Part shown: positions 56,511-64,000 of the stretch, piece by piece | How the letters are laid out: each line of letters begins with the position of its first letter | Numbering within the stretch: the stretch's first letter is position 1 | Origin: Geobacteraceae bacterium | GTDB taxonomy: Bacteria > Desulfobacterota > Desulfuromonadia > Geobacterales > Pseudopelobacteraceae | DNA length: 64,000 nt | Direction of reading: 5' to 3' | Assembly (NCBI GenBank): GCA_013336525.1 | Contig: JAAXTM010000004.1 | Location: 186,001 to 250,000, forward strand | Position numbers and translations under genes: made by a program | The notes under the pieces: generated by a model | Seen by the model: the letters and a program-made list of their open reading frames with translations, nothing else | Databases searched by the model: none | Told to the model about the DNA's origin: nothing

Positions 56511-57967
56511 TTTACTCCTGCTGAAGCGGATGGTGGCGCGGTACGTTCGGCAGTGTGGCTCCAGCCTCCGCCCAGGGCTTTATAAAGCCGCGCCAGGTTG
56601 GATGTGACGGCAGCATCGCTCACGATCAGTTGATCTTGAAGGGAAAGGAGCGAACGCTGGGTATCAAGCACCGTAATAAAATCAACCAGACCGGAGGCAT
56701 ACTGGCTGCGTGCGAGTCCTTCCGCGTTCTGTGCCGACTTTACCGCATCCTTTAACCTGCTTTTTCGATTCAGTTCCTCGGTGTATGCCACCAACCCGTT
56801 TTCCACGTCACGCAGCGCCCCCTGCACGGCGGATTGATAGCTGATCAATGCCTGTTCCTGAAGTGCATTTTGTATTTCAACCTTTTGTTTGAGACGACCG
56901 CCATCAAAGATCGTGGCAGCCGTGTTGGCGGCAAGAGAGTACATAAAAGCTCCGGAGTTAAGCAGATTGCCGAGTGATACCGCCTGTAAGCCAAGGGTGC
57001 CGGAGAGGGTTAAATCGGGATAGCGTGCCGCTTCGGCCTCGCCGACCTGTGCGGTTGCCGCCGCCAGTTGACGTTCGGCTCTGCGGATATCCGGGCGCTG
57101 ACGCAGGGTTTCAGCGGGGACACCGATAGCCACCTCGGCAGGAACCACCGGAATCGGCGTTTTTATCTGCAATTCCTTCAAAGTGTCACCACTCCGCCCC
57201 AGTAGAAGGGCAAGGTTGTTTTTCGACTGTTCCAGGTTACTGATAAGTGCCGGAAGTTGGGCGCGGGTCTGCTCCAGGTTCAGTCGGGCCTGTTCAACAT
57301 CCAGCTGGTTGACGAGACCGGCCTGAAAGCGCCACCCGGCAATCTGCTCTGTTTCCGCCAGGCTGGCGATGGTAGCAGCGGTGCTGTCAATTTGTGCCTG
57401 ATACGAGCGGATGCCGATGTAGGCCAGTACTACTTCAGCCAGCAGGCTTACCTGAACATCACGTATATTCTCCAGAGAAGCCTCAGCGGTAGCTGAAGTG
57501 GCTTCCAGAGCACGACGTCTGCCGCCGAACAGATCTAACTCCCAACTGGCGTCAAGCTGGGCGGAATAGGTGTCAGTCGTTCGGCTTACTCCTGCTCCCG
57601 TTTCCTCACTGGTTCGACTACGACCGGCGCCGACACCGGCCTTTACCGTGGGCATACGGTCAGCTTCTGAAGCTCCACGCCGTGCACGGGATTCCCGCAA
57701 CCGTGCACCTGCGAGCTTCAGATCAAGGTTGTTTTCTGCTGCCTCTTCAATCAGATGTGAGAGCAGCGGGTCACCAAGGATCTGCCACCACTGGGCAAGC
57801 TGAGCTGATTCACTTTCACTATTTTTCAGGCCACCTGATATTTCGCTATGCCATGCTGGCGGGGTTTCCATAACAGGTGCGCGGTAATCTGGTCCGACTA
57901 CGCAGCCGGACAGAAAGACCAGAAAGATGCTGCCGAATATGCCGACTGAATATGGTGAAGTCGTCAT
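56507..57967 (-). CDS. NodT/OprM-type outer-membrane efflux lipoprotein
   Basis: This 486-residue protein has a lipoprotein signal with LSGC at about residues 19-22, followed by CVVGPDYRAPVMETP, the standard NodT-family start. Two outer membrane factor repeats follow, with VEQARLNLEQTRAQLPALI and LRQRPDIRRAERQLAAATAQ. It forms the trimeric exit duct. It is the first gene of the operon OMF-adaptor-ATPase-permease. Confidence 0.94.
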   Translation of the reverse strand: MTTSPYSVGIFGSIFLVFLSGCVVGPDYRAPVMETPPAWHSEISGGLKNSESESAQLAQWWQILGDPLLSHLIEEAAENNLDLKLAGARLRESRARRGASEADRMPTVKAGVGAGRSRTSEETGAGVSRTTDTYSAQLDASWELDLFGGRRRALEATSATAEASLENIRDVQVSLLAEVVLAYIGIRSYQAQIDSTAATIASLAETEQIAGWRFQAGLVNQLDVEQARLNLEQTRAQLPALISNLEQSKNNLALLLGRSGDTLKELQIKTPIPVVPAEVAIGVPAETLRQRPDIRRAERQLAAATAQVGEAEAARYPDLTLSGTLGLQAVSLGNLLNSGAFMYSLAANTAATIFDGGRLKQKVEIQNALQEQALISYQSAVQGALRDVENGLVAYTEELNRKSRLKDAVKSAQNAEGLARSQYASGLVDFITVLDTQRSLLSLQDQLIVSDAAVTSNLARLYKALGGGWSHTAERTAPPSASAGVK

Positions 57968-58013
57968 TATATCTCCAGGCTAAACGTTTCAAAAACACGC
58001 ATACATACAATAC

Positions 58014-58049
58014 AAAGCCGCTGATCACTTCTCTGAGATTAGCGGCTTT
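58014..58049 (-). terminator. Hairpin after the TPR/Ig-like gene
   Basis: AAAGCCGCT (58014-58022) pairs with AGCGGCTTT (58041-58049). It lies 63 bp after the stop of the TPR/Ig-like gene on the minus strand and before the efflux operon, whose start codon is 47 bp further on. Confidence 0.55.
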
Positions 58050-58111
58050 CCAAATATTATTTCTTCTGCAAAGTTAGTATAATCTGCTTACACACGAGTA
58101 CCTTAATTCAA

Positions 58112-59383
58112 CTACGCCATAGTATCAATAGAACCGAATGGAGCATCTGCATAGCCGTCGATGGAATTTGCGGTCAAATCCATTGTCTGGCCAAAATCAT
58201 CTTTACCGTTAAATGTAAACACAAGATGCATTGGATCAATCATTGCGTTGCCGTTGCTATTCTGCTGGAGCCTGAAATTTACGGTAGCCTCTCCAGTGGT
58301 AGAATCATACGTTACTGATTCAGGTGTCTGCGGTATATAGGCATCGGTGCTGGATACCGGCCTTGAATAGTTGTAGTAGCCAGACTTATAGTTGTCTCCG
58401 CGTGAGATTGACCAGTTTGCTATATTGATGACGGAACTGTAGTCCATATTTTTACTAAATTGAATTACAGTCGTTACTATTTTTGAACTATTAGGGGTCA
58501 GCAGCGAGGTGTCAGAAAGCCAGATTGGAGTGTCCGGCCCAAAATTTGAGGTATGAAACGTGGTCCGGCTATCAGTGTCGTCAATACTGACTATTTGGGG
58601 TTTGGTTATGGCAGATAACTGTGAAGCGAGGTTATAATCAGAACTATTTAGGATTGTCTGCTGTTCCTGCACTCCTTCAGTATAGTTCAAACCATTATAT
58701 GCAACGCCGAGCTCATAGTTTGCGTCAGGGAAATCTGGTTTAAGCTGAACGGATGTTTGGAGAGCTATCGCAGCGTCCATGTAGTTTTCTTGAGCATTAT
58801 AGACTGCTCCCAAAGCATAATATACGTTGCCATCCTTAGGTGCCAGAGTTTTTGCCTTTTGAAGCTGAGTCAAGGCTTCATCTAGTCTGCCTTGAGAAAG
58901 ATACTGCTGCCCTAATGTGTAAACCGGAAGTGCATCTTTCGGAGCCAACTTTGCTGCGGCTTTAAATTGTTTTTCAGATTGGTCGTACTGTTTTGCCTGT
59001 AAAAAGGCATTGCCCAAACTGATGGTTGCTTCTTCCAAAGTGGGAGCGCTTGAAGATGCATCTTTCGTGGTTTGACTGGATTGGATACGAACCAGTTGCT
59101 TGTAAGCTTTAATGGCATCGTCGTTTTTGCCTTGTGAAAGGTAGATTTTACCCAAATAATTATAAGCTGTAGTATTATTGGGATCAAAGGCTGCTGCCGT
59201 TTTGAAGGCTTTAATTGCTTTATCATAATTTCCATCACTCAGAGCTGATGATGCAGATGCAATCGCATATTGAGCGTTCTGGGCACGAGTGGACTCCGCA
59301 CTTTGGCTCGCTGCCGCGAGACCCAACGTATCAGAAGTGCTGGCACTAAGCCAATCGCTACCCATGGAAGAATTTTCGTTCAT
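58112..59383 (-). CDS. TPR protein with C-terminal Ig-like domain
   Basis: These 423 residues have a Ser/Ala-rich N-terminus without signal peptide, about five TPRs (residues 40-240; for example AYNYLGKIYLSQGKNDDAIKAYK and NYELGVAYNGLNYTEG), and a beta-rich C-terminal part whose IVTTVIQFSKNMDYSSVINI and NGKDDFGQTMDL follow the SbsA/Big_5 bacterial Ig-like pattern. The start overlaps the end of the upstream 127-residue gene by 26 bp. The Ig-like domain suggests a surface role, yet no export signal is seen. The function is unknown. Confidence 0.7.
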   Translation of the reverse strand: MNENSSMGSDWLSASTSDTLGLAAASQSAESTRAQNAQYAIASASSALSDGNYDKAIKAFKTAAAFDPNNTTAYNYLGKIYLSQGKNDDAIKAYKQLVRIQSSQTTKDASSSAPTLEEATISLGNAFLQAKQYDQSEKQFKAAAKLAPKDALPVYTLGQQYLSQGRLDEALTQLQKAKTLAPKDGNVYYALGAVYNAQENYMDAAIALQTSVQLKPDFPDANYELGVAYNGLNYTEGVQEQQTILNSSDYNLASQLSAITKPQIVSIDDTDSRTTFHTSNFGPDTPIWLSDTSLLTPNSSKIVTTVIQFSKNMDYSSVINIANWSISRGDNYKSGYYNYSRPVSSTDAYIPQTPESVTYDSTTGEATVNFRLQQNSNGNAMIDPMHLVFTFNGKDDFGQTMDLTANSIDGYADAPFGSIDTMA

Positions 59384-59741
59384 TCTTTGTGTCGTTATTA
59401 TACGTCATCTCGGTAGTGGGTACATAATTAGCCGCCATAGCTTCGCGTATATACTTGATCATCTCTTCCAACGAACCAAAAGGTTCTAGTGCATCAGTCT
59501 GTTCTTCGAGAATCATCTTTGCCAGTTCCTCCGGCTCATAATATTTCACGGTTTTTGTGGGTTTTCCGCTATGTCGCGTGGCAAACGCTTTCTTGGCATC
59601 GTCAAGATTTCTTGATTCCATGGCGGTCTCCAGACTGTCAAAATTCTGTGTCATTTGTTCCATGGGGTTACTGCTAGTTGTTTTATCGATGAAATAGCTG
59701 AAATTGGCATGTCGTGATTCCTTTTGATATATTGCTCCCAT
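59358..59741 (-). CDS. Unknown 127-aa protein upstream of the TPR/Ig-like gene
   Basis: The sequence has no recognised domain. It is hydrophilic, with a helical centre (NFDSLETAMESRNLDDAKKA), and an acidic-amphipathic segment YEPEELAKMILEEQTDALE followed by SLEEMIKYIREAMAANYVP. No convincing ribosome site fixes the start; internal Met27 at 59663 is possible. It shares a 26-bp overlap with the TPR/Ig-like gene, so a two-gene unit is likely. Confidence 0.55.
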   Translation of the reverse strand: MGAIYQKESRHANFSYFIDKTTSSNPMEQMTQNFDSLETAMESRNLDDAKKAFATRHSGKPTKTVKYYEPEELAKMILEEQTDALEPFGSLEEMIKYIREAMAANYVPTTEMTYNNDTKNERKFFHG

Positions 59742-59899
59742 GAGAAGCAGGCTGTGACGACACTTGGTGGCGTCATCTTTGACAGCGATTATGTAGATTT
59801 TAATAGAGATTAGTTGAATGCGTCAGTCGGTCGGCATTCATTCAGGCGCCCTCAAAGAGGTCCAGCCTGCTTTCATGGTTTGTCAATATCCGGCAGATG

Positions 59900-60892
59900 T
59901 TACCCGTACACGGCAGAAGATGAGAATGTTGCCGATGTTGAACTCTGGGCAAAACTGTTCATGCTTGCCTGCATATAACTTTTTATTGCAGCGGCAAAGA
60001 CTGTCGAGTCCTTGGCTGTTGAAGTGCTGGTGGCTGATACGGAAGAAGAGCTATCTGTCGTCCCCTGTGCATCACTCTGTTTGCCGGTTTTGGCAAGTGC
60101 TGCCGCCAATTCGCTTTTACTGACGCTGCCATCCTGGTTGGTATCCATGGCGTCAAAGATTTTTTTGGCGGCGGAACTTTCTGCTGAAGTGCTCAATGAC
60201 GAAGAGCTGCTGTCAGACGAACTGCTATCATTATTTGTAAACGCAGCTAACAACTCATTGGCACTGACAGTCCCGTCTTTATTTGTGTCCAGGGCGTCAA
60301 AAACCGTATTGCTGGATGTGCTTTCAGATGACGATGAACTGCTGTCCTCCTGAGGAGGGGGTGGCGGAGGCGGCCCTTGAGCTTTCCGCTGTTGACCAGC
60401 CTTGTCAACGGCGGCATCGGATTCACTCTTGCTGATAGAGCCGTCCTGATTCGTATCCAGAGCATCGAATATTTTAGCGATGTCTGAACTGCTCTGGTTG
60501 GAGTCGGCCATCAAAGTCGTCAATTCATCATTACTGATACTGCCATCCCCGTTCTGGTCAGCTCTGTTGAAAACCTTGTCCTTCATGTCCGAGGATGAGA
60601 CCGGTTCTGCTTTCCGGCTCTGCATCTGCTGGGCCATCTTGGCAATTCCGGCATCTGACTCAAGCCTGCTGATGGCGCTGTCATTATCGGTATCCAGGTT
60701 CTTGAATATTTCGTCAACGCTTGGTCCACCCTGCGCACCATTCGCCTGCTGGGTCTGCTGGTACGCATTAATTTCTGTTTTGTCGATCTTGTTGTCGCTG
60801 TTGCTATCGACCGCCTTGAACATCTCTTCCTGCATCTTCTTCAGTGCGGCTGCAGATAATCCGCCTGTGCTGCTGCCTATTGAACTTACCAT
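59900..60892 (-). CDS. Six-EF-hand calcium-binding protein
   Basis: This 330-residue protein has six 12-residue EF-hand loops, each with Asp at position 1 and Glu at 12: DSNSDNKIDKTE, DTDNDSAISRLE, DQNGDGSISNDE, DTNQDGSISKSE, DTNKDGTVSANE and DTNQDGSVSKSE. Ser-rich linkers and a Pro-run (GPPPPPPPQ) separate them. The N-terminus (MVSSIGSSTGGLSAAALKKM) is Ser/Gly-rich and lacks a Sec signal. AAAGGAG precedes the ATG. Calcium buffering or a calcium-dependent switch is likely. It is divergent from baeSR. Confidence 0.88.
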   Translation of the reverse strand: MVSSIGSSTGGLSAAALKKMQEEMFKAVDSNSDNKIDKTEINAYQQTQQANGAQGGPSVDEIFKNLDTDNDSAISRLESDAGIAKMAQQMQSRKAEPVSSSDMKDKVFNRADQNGDGSISNDELTTLMADSNQSSSDIAKIFDALDTNQDGSISKSESDAAVDKAGQQRKAQGPPPPPPPQEDSSSSSSESTSSNTVFDALDTNKDGTVSANELLAAFTNNDSSSSDSSSSSLSTSAESSAAKKIFDAMDTNQDGSVSKSELAAALAKTGKQSDAQGTTDSSSSVSATSTSTAKDSTVFAAAIKSYMQASMNSFAQSSTSATFSSSAVYG

Positions 60893-61198
60893 GTTGTGTA
60901 CTCCTTTCTTTTATGGCGCCTGAAAACACGCTGCAATCGGGATGCGTCCGTTCGCGCGACTCAATTGAATATTCCCAGTTTCCGTATCCGTTTATTTCTG
61001 ATGCCCGACTCCTTTCTCGATAGATTTGGTCCCGCCTATTGTATCACCCCCCTTCGCTTAATATTCTCAGGTTACTGCTTAACAACAGAATGTGCAGGAA
61101 ATGTGGAAGAAATGAGGAAATATGAATGCCTGTCCGAAAGGGGGTGTCTCTGATGCGTAAACCTGTGATAAAAATAATGCGACACAGGAGGCGAGGTC
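60893..61198. other. Intergenic region between the EF-hand gene and baeS
   Basis: No coding gene is seen in these 306 bp. They hold the divergent control signals, including the tandem 11-mer at 61093-61114 listed separately. Confidence 0.5.
61093..61114 (+). promoter_or_regulatory. Tandem 11-bp repeat upstream of baeS, candidate response-regulator site
   Basis: TGCAGGAAATG (61093-61103) is followed directly by TGGAAGAAATG (61104-61114), identical at 9 of 11 positions. OmpR-family regulators such as BaeR bind direct repeats with this period, so autoregulation is plausible. Confidence 0.4.
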
Positions 61199-62641
61199 AT
61201 GAAAATAGGTGTTGCTCACAAGTTGTTTTTGGTCATCCTCACGGCGGCAGGCCTTGCCGTGGTCAGTTCTGCCCTGATCATGCAATGGAGCCTTAGTAGA
61301 GGTTTTCTCAAGTTTATCAATGCGATGGAGAAAACAGGGATATCCCGGCTGGCTGCCGAACTTGAAAAGAACTATGGCACAGAGCAGAGCTGGGAGTTCC
61401 TCCACCGAGATCCGGCACGGTGGCGTCAGCTGGTTGCCGCTTCTTTGCTCGAAGCGCCACCGCCACCATCAGAAGAGAAAATGCCTGACGTCTCACCTCC
61501 AGAACTGTTTGATGGAGATAAACCCAGGCCGTTGCCGCCGCATATGGCACGGCACTTCAATCAGCGCCTCTTTCTGCTCGATGCCGGCAGAAGGCCGCTT
61601 GTAGATCATGGGAAAGTCTCCGTTGACAACGTGGTGACACCATTATTATCCCATGGCAAAGTAGTGGGATACCTGGGGCTGCTGCCGCGCACAAATATAG
61701 CCGATGCACCGCATCAACGTTTTTTGCGCGAACAGAAATCAACGTTTGCATTGGTCGCGGGAGTCGTGGTCCTTCTGTCAGCTCTGCTCTCTCTGCTGCT
61801 TGCCAAGCGTCTTGTGCGACCGCTCGGTGAATTGGCCGAGGCGACCCACCAACTGGCGGCGGGCAGTTTCACTGTCAGGGTGCCGGTCACGTCACACGAT
61901 GAATTGGGACAGCTTGCTAGCGATTTCAATTCACTGGCGCTGGCGCTTGAAAAGAGTGAGCTGACCAGGCGCCAATGGGTTGCGGACATCTCGCACGAAC
62001 TGCGCACGCCTATCGCCATTTTACGGGGAGAAATAGAAGCGCTTCAGGACGGCATTCGCCAGCCGAATCATGAAACCATCAACTCGCTGCACGACGAAGT
62101 ACAACGGCTCGGTAGATTGGTAGACGACCTTTATCAGCTATCGCTATCGGATGTCGGAGCGCTTACCTACCGTAAATGTGAGCTGGACCTGGCTGAAGTA
62201 TTGGCAGAGATTATTGCTGTATATCGGCTTGAATTTCTTTCAAAGGAGATCCTTCTTGAAGCGTCGCTTCCCGAAAAAGGAATCGTCACTGTTTTTGGTG
62301 ACAAGGAACGTCTGCACCAGCTGTTTTCCAATCTGCTTGACAATGCCCTGAAATATACCGATGCCGGGGGAGAATTACAGATAGGGATGCAGGCGAGCGC
62401 CGACGTTGTGGCGATCGATTTCAGGGATTCGGCTCCAGGCGTCCTTCCGTCAGAGCTGGAACGGCTATTTGAAAGGCTTTACCGGGTGGAATCATCCCGC
62501 AACAGATCAACGGGTGGGGCCGGGCTTGGCCTTGCAATCTGTCGTAATATAGTTGAGGCACATGGCGGAAATATTACGGTAAATGCTTCACCACTTGGCG
62601 GGCTTTGGATCAGAATCGAGTTGCCGGGAGTCACCCCATGA
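61199..62641 (+). CDS. baeS: BaeS-type sensor histidine kinase
   Basis: This 480-residue kinase has a first membrane helix (VAHKLFLVILTAAGLAVVS), a periplasmic domain with a Pro-rich stretch (EAPPPPSEEKMPDVSPP), a second helix near 180-202, a HAMP domain, a HisKA domain with His266 in ISHELRTPIAI and an HATPase domain (LFSNLLDNALKY, GAGLGLAICRNIV). BaeS senses envelope stress. AGGAGG lies upstream. It overlaps baeR by 4 bp. Confidence 0.92.
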   Translation: MKIGVAHKLFLVILTAAGLAVVSSALIMQWSLSRGFLKFINAMEKTGISRLAAELEKNYGTEQSWEFLHRDPARWRQLVAASLLEAPPPPSEEKMPDVSPPELFDGDKPRPLPPHMARHFNQRLFLLDAGRRPLVDHGKVSVDNVVTPLLSHGKVVGYLGLLPRTNIADAPHQRFLREQKSTFALVAGVVVLLSALLSLLLAKRLVRPLGELAEATHQLAAGSFTVRVPVTSHDELGQLASDFNSLALALEKSELTRRQWVADISHELRTPIAILRGEIEALQDGIRQPNHETINSLHDEVQRLGRLVDDLYQLSLSDVGALTYRKCELDLAEVLAEIIAVYRLEFLSKEILLEASLPEKGIVTVFGDKERLHQLFSNLLDNALKYTDAGGELQIGMQASADVVAIDFRDSAPGVLPSELERLFERLYRVESSRNRSTGGAGLGLAICRNIVEAHGGNITVNASPLGGLWIRIELPGVTP

Positions 62642-63306
62642 GTGGAATAATCCTGATCGTGGAAGATGAGGTTAAGCTGGCAACAGTATTGGCTGATTAT
62701 CTGCAACAGGCGGGCTTCGAAACGCACTGTCTTGGTGACGGAGCGAAGGTAGCCCCGTGGGTTCAGGCGCATCAACCCCGGTTGTTGCTCCTTGATCTGA
62801 TGCTGCCGGGAAAGGGGGGGCTGGATATCTGCAAAGAGATTCGTGCCTTTTCTACGACTCCAATCATCATGATCACCGCGAGAGTTGAGGAGATTGACCG
62901 CTTGCTTGGCCTCGAACTTGGGGCTGATGACTACATCTGCAAACCTTTTAGTCCCCGCGAGGTTGTAGCCAGGGTCAAAGCGGTACTGCGGAGAAACAGC
63001 GGTGTACAGCAGTCAGCCAGTGGCATAATCCTGGACGAAACACGCTATCAGGCGACCTTGCAAGGGCATAAACTGGAACTTACAGCCGTTGAATTCAAGC
63101 TGCTTCAATTTCTTGCCGCAAATCCGGGGCGCATTTACGGTCGTGAAACATTAATGGATCATATCTACTCCGATGACCGGATCGTGGCAGATCGTACTAT
63201 CGACAGCCATATCAAAAAACTGCGCAAAAAAATCGCTGCAGTCAAGCCTGGTCAGGAATTGATTCATTCCGTGTACGGTGTCGGCTACAAGTATGAGAGC
63301 GAATAA
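62638..63306 (+). CDS. baeR: BaeR-type OmpR-family response regulator
   Basis: The start at 62638 (MSGIILIVEDEVKLA) overlaps the baeS stop (ATGA) and gives 222 residues. The receiver has phospho-acceptor Asp53 in LLLLDLMLPGKGGL, and EEIDRLLGLELGADDYICKP strongly resembles BaeR. The C-terminal winged helix ends DRTIDSHIKKLRKK and HSVYGVGYKYE. BaeR activates drug efflux genes in enterobacteria, which fits the MATE and MacAB-like pumps nearby. Confidence 0.93.
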   Translation: MSGIILIVEDEVKLATVLADYLQQAGFETHCLGDGAKVAPWVQAHQPRLLLLDLMLPGKGGLDICKEIRAFSTTPIIMITARVEEIDRLLGLELGADDYICKPFSPREVVARVKAVLRRNSGVQQSASGIILDETRYQATLQGHKLELTAVEFKLLQFLAANPGRIYGRETLMDHIYSDDRIVADRTIDSHIKKLRKKIAAVKPGQELIHSVYGVGYKYESE

Positions 63307-63309
63307 CCG

Positions 63310-64000
63310 CTACAGCACAACCCCATGCAGATCCCTGCGGTGATAACGCCACGCAAAAGCCGCTCCGCGGCAATACCAGTCGATCAGAAAAACCCCCCAC
63401 ACGGCGTACAGAGAAAGATGCAGCCAACTCGCCGCAACCCATGACAACGCCACCCTGATCCCCCACATGGCAAGCAGCGTGACAATAAATACATAAAATG
63501 TATCGCCGGTACCGCGCAGGCTGCCGGCATAAACGAAAGATATCGCCAGCGGCACTTGGGCGAATGCGACCAGCTTCAGAAACATGCTCCCTTTCTCGAT
63601 AACATCCGGGTCCTGGCTGAATAGTCCGATCAGGAGGTGCGGAGCGAAAAAGAACAGCAGAGCCATAACGGTCATTACGCCGACCGCCAGTCGCAGCGCT
63701 TCATTATGGCTGATTTTTGCACGACGGATCTTTCCCGCGCCAAGCGATTGCCCCATAAGTGTTGCTGCAGCAATCCCCATTCCGGCTCCAGGCATGAAAG
63801 AGAGTGATTCGATGGAAAGCCCTATCTGGTGGGCGGCATAGGCGGTTGTGCCGTAGGCGATGATGAAACTGGAGTAGAACAGTTGGCCGCTCTGTTGTGC
63901 TACACGCTCCAGCGCTACCGGCCAGCCGACTTTCCAGATTTTCCCGAACAGGGTAAAATCGGGACGGCTGAAGGTGATATACTGTTTGCGCAGCGCCTGT
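63310..64000 (-). CDS. MATE family multidrug efflux transporter, 5' part cut by window edge
   Basis: The frame is open from 64000 to a stop at 63310, about 229 residues, so the start lies beyond the window. It corresponds to the C-terminal half of MATE: GWPVALERVAQQSGQLFYS, AYAAHQIGLSIESLSFMPG, GMGIAAATLMGQSLGAG and the later membrane helices, with AGSLRGTGDTFYVFIV in the middle. Such transporters export drugs with H+ or Na+. It converges with baeR, separated by 3 bp. Confidence 0.9.
   Translation of the reverse strand, partial: QALRKQYITFSRPDFTLFGKIWKVGWPVALERVAQQSGQLFYSSFIIAYGTTAYAAHQIGLSIESLSFMPGAGMGIAAATLMGQSLGAGKIRRAKISHNEALRLAVGVMTVMALLFFFAPHLLIGLFSQDPDVIEKGSMFLKLVAFAQVPLAISFVYAGSLRGTGDTFYVFIVTLLAMWGIRVALSWVAASWLHLSLYAVWGVFLIDWYCRGAAFAWRYHRRDLHGVVL

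Overview
The window looks like a chromosomal segment of a Geobacter-like deltaproteobacterium (Geobacterales/Desulfuromonadales). The evidence is a membrane ETF:menaquinone-type oxidoreductase beside a ferredoxin-fused EtfA and EtfB, GTP-dependent PEP carboxykinase, many orphan hybrid histidine kinases, a def-fmt-DUF116 operon, sigma-54 promoters on nitrogen genes, and roughly 50 % GC. This is inferred from gene content only; no 16S rRNA is present. No phage, IS transposase or CRISPR array was seen, so most of the window reads as core and niche-adaptation genes.

Layout. 1-6.6 kb: a large GH13 glycosidase cut by the left edge, an exported TPR protein, an HDOD signalling protein and a small motif protein. 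6.7-13.2 kb: def-fmt-DUF116 (+), then mtnA-glnE (-). 13.3-20.7 kb: a split chromate transporter, a small exported protein, a cysteine synthase, a GIY-YIG protein, an SBP-kinase-receiver hybrid behind a terminator-bearing leader, a zinc ribbon protein, a spermidine-synthase-like protein and an unknown. 20.8-32.7 kb: tex and a radical SAM protein, a FlaG-like protein facing another small motif protein across a 25-bp perfect inverted repeat, a hybrid kinase, a lipoprotein/thioredoxin pair, a DUF4403 protein, tRNA-Glu, an NlpC/P60 hydrolase and a helical-repeat protein. 32.8-36.2 kb: a cheR-mcp-cheW cluster, an Ala/Pro-rich lipoprotein and a lone hypA.

36.2-50.9 kb is central metabolism: pckG, the ETF oxidoreductase with etfA-etfB, gltD and gltB, and gdhA. 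gltB and gdhA diverge from a 528-bp region with a good sigma-54 promoter facing each gene and two dyads between them. Both ammonium-assimilation routes are therefore probably under shared nitrogen control, which glnE (glutamine synthetase adenylylation) would complement. 50.9-64 kb: a PcrA/UvrD helicase, a split MacAB-type efflux operon with its own outer-membrane factor, a TPR/Ig-like protein, an unknown, a six-EF-hand protein, BaeSR, and a MATE pump cut by the right edge. The last part looks like an envelope-stress and efflux neighbourhood.

Most notable signals: (1) a palindromic GGGTCAAGGG-type repeat that lies in frame inside pcrA and also forms the last codons of etfA; (2) divergent sigma-54 promoters plus dyads at gltB/gdhA; (3) signal-less small proteins sharing a D-x-V/I-x-I-S motif; (4) a promoter-to-terminator unit ahead of the SBP-kinase gene that may be an sRNA or an attenuated leader; (5) a 22-bp operator-like palindrome in the etfB leader.
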